This document shows, one piece after another, positions 41,028 through 47,325 of a stretch of 47,325 bases of DNA; within the stretch, counting starts at the first letter, position 1, and every line of letters starts with the position of its first letter. The notes beneath the pieces were generated by a model. The model saw only the letters and a program-made list of their open reading frames with translations. It was not told the origin of the DNA and ran no database searches. The stretch is from Alphaproteobacteria bacterium (GTDB lineage: Bacteria > Pseudomonadota > Alphaproteobacteria > UBA6615). Location: NCBI GenBank assembly GCA_028279245.1, contig JANQOE010000053.1, positions 1 to 47,325 on the forward strand, given 5' to 3'. The translations under genes were made by a program, and so were the position numbers.

Positions 41028-41759
41028 GTGAACAACGAACTCGCGCGGTACGTCGAACTGGCCGGCCCGACCTACGGGACCGAAAGCCGCTCCTGGTTTC
41101 TGTACGCGATCGTCAAGATGCAGCGGCCGGAACTAGCGCTGGAGCTTGGCACCGGCCTTGGACCCACGTCATTTATGATGGCCCAGGCGTTGCGCGAAAA
41201 CGGCGATGGGCATTTGGTGACTGTCGACGACGGCAGTCATTGGCCGGAGACGCGGGGCAACCCGACGCTACAAGAGTTCGGTGCAACCAGCACCATCGGC
41301 TACGGCGAATTCATCAAGGCGCTGGCCGAACGCTTCGCGCTGACCGATCATTTGGATCTCGTGCAGCGCAAGTTGCCGCCATATCCCAATCCCGAGAAGC
41401 CGATCGATCTCCTTTACAGCGACTTCCGTCACGACGTGCCCGGCATCATCGACTTGCTGGCCAACTACCTGGCCCGAATGGCGCCGGCGAGTTCGATCTT
41501 CATCGACTCCGCGTCGACCTTCCACCCTTCGTACACTTTTCTCGAACACCTTGTTGGGCTGCTAAATGACGGCAAACTGCCGGCATCACTCGCCAGCAAG
41601 GAGACGGGCCAGGCCATGTGGAACCTCATCCAACAACGGCGCTTCACCCTCGTACATTTGACGGAGCCGGCGCGGACAGAACAGAACAGCATGGCGTGGC
41701 TCAAGATCGAGCCAATTGACATCATCGCCCACCCACGTGCCGCGACCCGGTCGGCCTAA
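41028..41759 (+). CDS. Class I SAM-dependent methyltransferase-like protein
   Basis: The 243-aa protein (GTG 41028) has a Rossmann-like methyltransferase core. ELALELGTGLGPTSFMMAQAL (36-56) is the SAM loop, VTVDDG holds the acidic residue after strand 2, and PIDLLYSDFRHDVPGIIDLL is the strand 4 region. It resembles the loosely defined 'methyltransferase 24' type. The substrate is unknown and methyltransferase activity is not proven from sequence. It lies eight bases after the beta-hydroxylase-like gene and six bases before the HyuA-HyuB gene, so it is very probably co-transcribed with both. Confidence 0.7.
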   Translation: MNNELARYVELAGPTYGTESRSWFLYAIVKMQRPELALELGTGLGPTSFMMAQALRENGDGHLVTVDDGSHWPETRGNPTLQEFGATSTIGYGEFIKALAERFALTDHLDLVQRKLPPYPNPEKPIDLLYSDFRHDVPGIIDLLANYLARMAPASSIFIDSASTFHPSYTFLEHLVGLLNDGKLPASLASKETGQAMWNLIQQRRFTLVHLTEPARTEQNSMAWLKIEPIDIIAHPRAATRSA

Positions 41760-41765
41760 GCCAGC

Positions 41766-44700
41766 ATGACGGGGGGGTGGCAGTTCTGGATTGATCGCGG
41801 CGGCACGTTTACTGACATCGTCGGACGCACACCTGATGGCGCATTGCGCGCCCACAAGTTGCTGTCCGAGAACCCGGAGGCCTACGAAGACGCCGCGGTT
41901 CAGGGCATCCGCGACTTGCTGGAACTCGCGCCCGACACACCCGTGCCGGCCGAACGCATCGAAGCGGTCAAAATGGGCACCACCGTCGCCACCAATGCGC
42001 TGTTGGAACGTCAAGGCGCCCGCACGGCGCTCGCCATCACCCGCGGCTTTCGCGACGCCTTGCGCATTGGCTACCAGAACCGCCCGCATCTCTTCGACCG
42101 TCAGATCATCCTGCCCGACCTCTTGTATGAGGAGGTGGTCGAACTCGACGAACGGATCGGTGCCCACGGCAAGGTCCTGGAGCCCCTTGACGTGACGACC
42201 GCGCGGGAACGCCTCGCGGCCGTGCGGGACAGGGGTATTGAAAGCCTGGCGATCGTCTGCATGCATGCCTACCGCTTTCCCGCGCACGAAAAGCAGTTGG
42301 CGGCGCTTGCGGCGGACCTGGGCTTCACCCAGGTCTCGACCAGTCACGAGACCAGCCCGTTGATCAAACTAGTCGGTCGCGGCGACACAACCGTTGTCGA
42401 CGCGTACCTGTCGCCGCTCCTCCGCCGCTACGTGGATCAAGTTGCCGGCGCCCTCGGCGGTGTCCGGCTGATGTTCATGCAGTCGAACGGTGGCTTGGTC
42501 GACGCCCACCGGTTCCAGGGCAAGGACGCCATCTTGTCGGGCCCCGCCGGCGGCATTGTCGGCGCCGTGGAGAGTGCAAGCGCGGCCGGCTTCGACCAGA
42601 TCATCGGTTTTGACATGGGCGGCACCTCGACCGACGTCACCCACTTCAGCGGCGAGTACGAACGCACCTTCGAAACCGTGGTTGCCGGCGTCCGCATGCG
42701 CGCGCCGATGATGCAGATCCACACCGTGGCGGCGGGCGGCGGCTCCAAATGCACCTTCGACGGCGCGCGCTATCGGGTCGGGCCCGAATCCGCCGGCGCC
42801 GATCCTGGCCCGGCTTGCTACCGCCGCGGCGGACCACTGACGGTGACGGACTGCAACGTCATGCTGGGCAAGCTGCAGCCGCGCTTCTTCCCCCAAGTGT
42901 TCGGCCCGAACCAGGACCAACCCCTCGACGCTGCCATTGTCCGGCAGCGGTTCGAGGAACTCGCCGACTGCATTCACCAGGCCACCGGCGATCGCCGCAC
43001 GCCGGTCGAAGTGGCTGAGGGCTTCTTGCGCATCGCTGTCGAAAACATGGCGAACGCCATCAAGAAGATATCGGTCCAGCGCGGTTATGACGTGACCGAG
43101 TACACCTTGTGCAGTTTCGGCGGCGCCGGCGGTCAGCATGCCTGCCTGGTCGCCGACGCGCTCGGCATGACCCGAGTGTTTTTGCATCCGCTGGCGGGGG
43201 TGCTGTCCGCCTACGGTATGGGCCTCGCCGACTTGCGTATCCTGCGCGAGCAATCGATCGAAGACGAACTCCGGGACGAAAGCATTGCCGACATCGAAGC
43301 AACCCTGGACGCCCTAGAGCAAAGCGGCCGTTCCGAAATGGCCGCGCAGAACATCGCGTCCGAGCACACGACCGCCCGGCGCCAACTCCACCTGAAATAC
43401 GAAGGCACGGACACCGCTATTCCCGTTGATTACGCAACGCCCGCTGCCATGGCTCGCGCTTTCGCGGAGGCCTACCAGTCGCGCTACGGCTTCACGATGC
43501 CAGGCAAGGCGCTGATCGTCGACACCGCTACCATCGAGGTGATTGGCGCGTCGGGTGAAAACGGCGCCCGTCACTCGGACGTCGCAGCCCGCACCACTGG
43601 TGCCGCGCAATCGGTGGCCGACGTCGAAGCCGTGATGGCCGGCACAAGCCACCGCACGCCGCTCTACGACCGCGATGATTTGCGCGCCGGCGATGTCATC
43701 GACGGCCCGGCGATCATTCGCGAGAGTGTCGCGACAACAGTCGTCGAACCGGGCTGGCGTGCCTCGATGACAGACCGCGGAGACTTGGTTCTGGACCGCG
43801 TCGTACCGGTCGCCCGTCAAGCCGCTATCGGCACCCACAGCGACCCGGTGATGTTGGAGGTGTTCAACAACCTCTACATGTCAATCGCCGAACAGATGGG
43901 CGTGACCCTGCAGAACACCGCCTACTCGGTGAACATCAAGGAACGGCTCGACTTCTCCTGCGCCGTTTTCGATGCCCAGGGCGGCCTGGTCGCCAACGCC
44001 CCGCACATGCCGGTGCATCTCGGCTCGATGAGTGAAAGCGTCCGCGCGGTCATTCAGGACAACCGGGGCTGCATGACAGACGGCGATGTCTATGTCCTGA
44101 ACGCTCCCTACAACGGCGGCACCCACCTGCCCGACGTCACCGTTGTGACCCCGGTATTCGACGAAAGCGGGAAGGATCTGCTGTTCTTCGTCGGCAGCCG
44201 CGGCCACCACGCCGACATCGGCGGACTGACGCCCGGCTCCATGCCGGCGGACAGTCGTGCGGTCGAAGAGGAAGGCGTGCTCATCGACAACTTCCGCTTG
44301 GTGTCGGGCGGTCAATTCGACGAGGCTGGCATCCGCCGTGTGCTCGCCAGCGGCAAATACCCGGCCCGCAATCCGGATCAGAACATCGCCGACCTCCAGG
44401 CGCAGATCGCCGCCAACGAAAAGGGCGTGGTCGAACTGCGGCGCATGGTCGACCATTTCGGCTTGGCCACCGTCCAGGCCTATATGCGCCACGTGCAGGA
44501 CAATGCCGAAGAGTCGGTGCGCCGCGTCATCGAGGTGTTGAGCGACGGCAGTTTCACCTACCCCTTCGACGACGGCAGTCAGATCCAGGTGAACGTGTCG
44601 ATCGACAAGGTCGCCCGCCGCGCCGTCATCGACTTCACGGGTACCAGTCCACAGCAGCCGACGAACTTCAACGCCCCGCGCGCCGTCTGCCGTGCCGCCG

Positions 44701-45371
44701 TGCTCTACGTGTTTCGGACTCTGGTGGATGATGAGATCCCGATGAACGAAGGCTGTCTCAAGCCGATCGAAATTCGCATCCCCGATGGCACACTGCTGTC
44801 CCCTGCATACCCAGCGGCGGTCGTCGCCGGGAACGTCGAAACGTCCCAGGCTGTCACCGACGCGCTTTATGGCGCGCTCGGCGTGATGGCTGCCGCCCAG
44901 GGCACGATGAACAACATCACCTTCGGCAACGAGCATTATCAGTACTACGAGACGGTCTGCGGCGGCTCCGGCGCCGGGCCGGATTTCGACGGCACCTCGG
45001 CCGTGCACACTCACATGACCAACAGCCGCCTGACCGACCCCGAGATCTTGGAGTGGCGCTTCCCCGTCGTGCTGGAAAGCTTCGAAGTGCGTCCCGGCAG
45101 CGGCGGCGCCGGGAAACACCGCGGCGGCGACGGCACGCGTCGGCGCATTCGCTTTGGCGAACCGATGGAAGTCATCGTCCTCGCCAACCACCGCCGCGTC
45201 CCCCCCTATGGCGTGGCCGGCGGATCTCCCGGCGCTTTGGGCCGCAACTGGATCGAACGGGCCGACGGCACTCGCACGGAGATGACGGGGACAGACCGCG
45301 CCGATGTCGCGGCGGGCGATGTGTTCGTCCTGGAGACGCCGAGTGGAGGCGGCTACGGCGCCCCCACCTGA
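41766..45371 (+). CDS. Fused HyuA-HyuB hydantoinase/5-oxoprolinase
   Basis: The 1,201-aa protein joins an ATP-dependent HyuA half (1 to about 680) to a HyuB half (about 690 to the end), as in 5-oxoprolinase. The N-terminal phosphate loop is [12 protein letters not shown] (10-21). [11 protein letters not shown] (about 280-290) and [19 protein letters not shown] in pieces are further HyuA marks. HyuB begins near [17 protein letters not shown], with [15 protein letters not shown] and [11 protein letters not shown] as typical motifs. The likely reaction is ATP-driven opening of 5-oxoproline to glutamate, but N-methylhydantoin-type substrates cannot be excluded. A glutathione S-transferase gene lies 1.6 kb away. 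The last 29 bases overlap the next gene. Confidence 0.92.
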   Translation: MTGGWQFWIDRGGTFTDIVGRTPDGALRAHKLLSENPEAYEDAAVQGIRDLLELAPDTPVPAERIEAVKMGTTVATNALLERQGARTALAITRGFRDALRIGYQNRPHLFDRQIILPDLLYEEVVELDERIGAHGKVLEPLDVTTARERLAAVRDRGIESLAIVCMHAYRFPAHEKQLAALAADLGFTQVSTSHETSPLIKLVGRGDTTVVDAYLSPLLRRYVDQVAGALGGVRLMFMQSNGGLVDAHRFQGKDAILSGPAGGIVGAVESASAAGFDQIIGFDMGGTSTDVTHFSGEYERTFETVVAGVRMRAPMMQIHTVAAGGGSKCTFDGARYRVGPESAGADPGPACYRRGGPLTVTDCNVMLGKLQPRFFPQVFGPNQDQPLDAAIVRQRFEELADCIHQATGDRRTPVEVAEGFLRIAVENMANAIKKISVQRGYDVTEYTLCSFGGAGGQHACLVADALGMTRVFLHPLAGVLSAYGMGLADLRILREQSIEDELRDESIADIEATLDALEQSGRSEMAAQNIASEHTTARRQLHLKYEGTDTAIPVDYATPAAMARAFAEAYQSRYGFTMPGKALIVDTATIEVIGASGENGARHSDVAARTTGAAQSVADVEAVMAGTSHRTPLYDRDDLRAGDVIDGPAIIRESVATTVVEPGWRASMTDRGDLVLDRVVPVARQAAIGTHSDPVMLEVFNNLYMSIAEQMGVTLQNTAYSVNIKERLDFSCAVFDAQGGLVANAPHMPVHLGSMSESVRAVIQDNRGCMTDGDVYVLNAPYNGGTHLPDVTVVTPVFDESGKDLLFFVGSRGHHADIGGLTPGSMPADSRAVEEEGVLIDNFRLVSGGQFDEAGIRRVLASGKYPARNPDQNIADLQAQIAANEKGVVELRRMVDHFGLATVQAYMRHVQDNAEESVRRVIEVLSDGSFTYPFDDGSQIQVNVSIDKVARRAVIDFTGTSPQQPTNFNAPRAVCRAAVLYVFRTLVDDEIPMNEGCLKPIEIRIPDGTLLSPAYPAAVVAGNVETSQAVTDALYGALGVMAAAQGTMNNITFGNEHYQYYETVCGGSGAGPDFDGTSAVHTHMTNSRLTDPEILEWRFPVVLESFEVRPGSGGAGKHRGGDGTRRRIRFGEPMEVIVLANHRRVPPYGVAGGSPGALGRNWIERADGTRTEMTGTDRADVAAGDVFVLETPSGGGYGAPT

Positions 45372-46122
45372 TGGCGCGTCGCCCGTTGCCGAGGTCGAGG
45401 CCCGTCTAGAGGCCGAGGCGGGCGAAGCGAAGAGTAAAGACCTGGATGCGTTGCAGGCCTACATCGGCACGGCCATGCCGTGTCTCGGCCACTCCGTCCC
45501 ACACCAGCGGCGCCTGTTCCGCCAGGGTTATGGTTTCGCCGCCGGAACCGTCGAGGACCGGCTCGGCGCCTGGGATCAGGTCTGGCACGGCGCCACCTAC
45601 TACGAGACGCGCAGCCAGGCCTGTTTCTTTCTCGAACGTGTCAAAGCCAACGCGCGTCCCGCCGCATTTCCAACTGCCCAGCGGTGGGTAAAAACCGTCG
45701 ACAACTGGGTGCACTCCGACGTCCTGTCGAGTTTCTTCGTTCAATTGCTCGATGAGCGGCCGGGTGAGGTCTACCCGCTGCTGCAGCGATGGAACACGTC
45801 GTCCAACCCTTGGGAGCGGCGCCAGTCCGTTGTCAGCCTTATCGTCCGGGCGCGGTCACGCAAAGCGCCGCTGGCCGCACCACAGATCTTACAGCTTGTC
45901 GAACCGCTGCTGGCCGATGCGGATCACTTCGTGCAGCGCGGCGTCGGCTGGACCCTGCGCGAAGCCCACGAGCTCTACCCGGACGCCGTTGGTGCATTCG
46001 TCATTGAGAATGCGCAGAGGCTGTCCGCGGTCGCCTTCGCCACCGCCAGCAAGAAGTACGAGCGGCCATTTCGTGAGGACCTGAAGCGCCGCCGTAAAGC
46101 CGCCCGGCAACCGGCCGGCTAG
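45343..46122 (+). CDS. AlkD-like DNA alkylation repair HEAT-repeat protein
   Basis: The protein resembles the AlkD family of HEAT-like DNA glycosylases that remove alkylated purines. I suggest GTG 45343 (259 aa), with GGAG about eight bases upstream. It overlaps the HyuB end by 29 bases; an earlier in-frame start (45304) is possible. The family's key residues are visible: Trp 122 and Asp 126 in [24 protein letters not shown], and Trp 203 in [10 protein letters not shown]. The Ala/Glu-rich N-terminus (1-35) is not part of the fold. Its position in an operon with an oxoprolinase is unexpected. The TAG stop interlocks with the next gene on the other strand. Confidence 0.82.
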   Translation: MEAATAPPPDGASPVAEVEARLEAEAGEAKSKDLDALQAYIGTAMPCLGHSVPHQRRLFRQGYGFAAGTVEDRLGAWDQVWHGATYYETRSQACFFLERVKANARPAAFPTAQRWVKTVDNWVHSDVLSSFFVQLLDERPGEVYPLLQRWNTSSNPWERRQSVVSLIVRARSRKAPLAAPQILQLVEPLLADADHFVQRGVGWTLREAHELYPDAVGAFVIENAQRLSAVAFATASKKYERPFREDLKRRRKAARQPAG

Positions 46123-46313
46123 GCTTCGCGGTAGGCGTACCGGCCGCAGGTTGGCTCCGCCCGCCACCACTCGTCGAACAAAGCCGGCATGACCTCGACG
46201 GCGCCGCAGGCGGGGCAGGTCGCGTGGTGCGATTTGTATGGCGCCATGAACCGCGTGCCGCAGCCGCAGTCAATCTCGAAACCCTGTTCTTCTCGTTCCA
46301 GGCGGATGTGCAT
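46119..46313 (-). CDS. Small zinc-ribbon protein
   Basis: The 64-aa protein has Cys 16 and Cys 18 (DCGCGTRF) and Cys 33 and Cys 36 (CPACG), which together would hold one zinc. The C-terminus is aromatic and acidic (FDEWWRAEPTCGRYAY). I do not recognise the family. GGAG precedes the ATG. Its TAG stop overlaps the AlkD-like stop by four bases (CTAG), the same interlocked arrangement as most convergent pairs here, which supports it being real. Confidence 0.65.
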   Translation of the reverse strand: MHIRLEREEQGFEIDCGCGTRFMAPYKSHHATCPACGAVEVMPALFDEWWRAEPTCGRYAYREA

Positions 46314-46438
46314 GTCCGCTGTCTCTCCATGTCAACCGGCCCGCAGTGGGGCAAACAAAGTTGGCGGACATTTGGTCAAGGCCGGGCGAATTGTGAGTTC
46401 GTTTTACGATACCCAGGGTTGCGGCTAATGCATGGCGC

Positions 46439-46858
46439 TTATGCATCCACGTCGTCGACATCCGCCTGTCCGCTGACCCGGCGCCGGATGTGTGACCAGG
46501 AGATGCCGATGGCGAGAATGGTCGCGAACACGGCCAGCAGCAGGTTTGTCAGCAGGGTGGGTTGTTCCAGCGTCAGCAGGCCAGTATCGATCAACACCCA
46601 AATCACCGCCGCGAAGAAAGCCGCGGCAAGCGCCAGGCCGATCGGCCCGATCGACCGCCACGTCGCCCGCAGATAGATGACGTACAGGATGACCAGCACG
46701 ATGCCGGCCAGAGCCTTGAGTGGTAGGTTGTCCTGCGCCGCTCCGGTCACCCAACCATAGTAGGAGAACTGGGTCGGATTGAAGGTGGCGAAGACCAGCA
46801 CCATGGCGATCGCCCAACGCACCAGGAAACCGGAGGCCGTGAACGCCCGCTGCGCCAT
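46439..46858 (-). CDS. DUF6524 family membrane protein
   Basis: The 139-aa protein (ATG at 46858, with GGGGAAG upstream) has four predicted membrane helices: FLVRWAIAMVLVFATFNP, ALAGIVLVILYVIYLRATW, LALAAAFFAAVIWVLI and LLLAVFATILAIGISW. It ends in a short acidic cytoplasmic tail. The pattern, with FNPTQFSYYGWV after helix 1, matches a group of uncharacterised proteins (DUF6524). Function is unknown. An ATGCAT pair (46428-46433 and 46441-46446) flanks its stop. It diverges from the glutathione S-transferase gene; the 73-base gap holds the ribosome sites of both. Confidence 0.75.
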   Translation of the reverse strand: MAQRAFTASGFLVRWAIAMVLVFATFNPTQFSYYGWVTGAAQDNLPLKALAGIVLVILYVIYLRATWRSIGPIGLALAAAFFAAVIWVLIDTGLLTLEQPTLLTNLLLAVFATILAIGISWSHIRRRVSGQADVDDVDA

Positions 46859-46931
46859 CTGTCTTCCCCTCTGACTGCGTTTCTGCAAATACAGACAACG
46901 CGTTCTGGCGACAAGCATTCAGGAGGCGCGC

Positions 46932-47325
46932 TTGCTCATCTATGGCGACCGCAGGTCCGGCAATTGCCTCAAGGTCAAATACACGGCGGACAAGCTGGGC
47001 CTCGATTATCGGTGGGTGGAGGTCGACCTCGCCGCCGGCGACACCCGCAAGCCGGACTTCCTTGCGATGAACCCGACTGGTCAGGTGCCGTGCGTCCGTT
47101 TCGACGACGGCCGCCCGCTGGCCCAATCGAACGCCATCGTCCTGCATCTTGCCGAAGGCACCGAGCTGTTGCCGGCCGACCCGTTCGCCCGGGCCAAAGT
47201 TTGGGAGTTCCTGTTCTGGGAGCAATACAGCCACGAACCCTACATCGCCGTCTGCCGCTTTCAGAAAGTCTATCTGGGCAAGACCGACGCCGAACTCGAC
47301 CCGGAGAAGGTGGCCCGCGGCAACC
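46932..47325 (+). CDS. Glutathione S-transferase (partial, runs off the right edge)
   Basis: An open frame runs from TTG 46932 to the window end (131 codons). A perfect AGGAGG (46921-46926) sits five bases before the TTG, and no ATG or GTG is available upstream. The thioredoxin-like N-terminal domain reads LLIYGDRRSGNCLKVKYTADKL, shown here in part, followed by FLAMNPTGQVPCVRFDDG (the cis-Pro region) and LAQSNAIVLHLAEG (the Glu/Ser-type glutathione-binding loop). The C-terminal helical domain begins PFARAKVWEFLFWEQYS. It resembles cytosolic GSTs of alphaproteobacteria. The C-terminus lies outside the window. Confidence 0.88.
   Translation, partial: MLIYGDRRSGNCLKVKYTADKLGLDYRWVEVDLAAGDTRKPDFLAMNPTGQVPCVRFDDGRPLAQSNAIVLHLAEGTELLPADPFARAKVWEFLFWEQYSHEPYIAVCRFQKVYLGKTDAELDPEKVARGN

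Overview
The window is GC-rich, almost fully coding chromosomal DNA. The gene content points to an alphaproteobacterium, probably in or near the Rhodospirillales. The reasons are a complete murF-to-ftsZ division/cell-wall run followed by lpxC, bamD, recN and ligA, an FtsZ with a long Pro/Ala-rich linker ending in an IPAFLRRQ-type tail, a DUF1127 protein, an ArsR-methyltransferase/metF/metH operon and a DUF6524 protein. I found no rRNA, tRNA, CRISPR array, insertion sequence or prophage gene. No stretch longer than about 200 bases lacks a gene.

Layout. Bases 1-13425 (+) hold the end of murE and then murF, mraY, murD, ftsW, murG, murC, murB, ddl, ftsQ, ftsA and ftsZ. This run makes the peptidoglycan precursor (UDP-MurNAc-pentapeptide, lipid I, lipid II) and the division ring. 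Most neighbours overlap by 4-8 bases, so translation is probably coupled. A GC-rich hairpin follows ftsZ. Bases 13589-20089 (+) hold lpxC (lipid A), bamD (outer-membrane protein assembly), recN and ligA (DNA repair and replication) and a PLP-dependent dehydratase. Bases 20086-29418 alternate strands: aminopeptidase P (-), DUF1127 (+), prmA and a UvrD-type helicase (-), a secreted HtrA-like protein that lacks the catalytic triad (+), a ClC protein with CBS domains (-) and a BASS/SBF-like transporter (+). Bases 29415-34965 (-) are a three-gene methionine-cycle operon: an ArsR regulator fused to a methyltransferase fold, then metF, then metH. Bases 35167-36589 (+) are mlaA-mlaC (phospholipid retrieval from the outer membrane). 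Bases 36596-40216 (-) hold ettA, a 2-hydroxyacid dehydrogenase and a pirin. Bases 40333-46122 (+) are a tight four-gene run: an Asp/Asn beta-hydroxylase-like protein, a methyltransferase-like protein, a fused HyuA-HyuB (5-oxoprolinase-type) enzyme and an AlkD-like HEAT-repeat protein. The end holds a small zinc-ribbon protein and a DUF6524 membrane protein (-), then a partial glutathione S-transferase (+).

The most notable signals lie in gene architecture and individual proteins, not in a mobile or defence system. Five of the six tail-to-tail gene pairs interlock their stop codons in exactly four bases (CTAA or CTAG). Strong inverted repeats cover the start codons of ettA and of the BASS-like transporter. 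One HtrA-like protein has lost all three catalytic residues. The methionine regulator has an AT-rich palindrome just upstream of its start. The beta-hydroxylase/methyltransferase pair is the best candidate for an uncharacterised pathway. I found no clear evidence of a wholly new multi-gene system.
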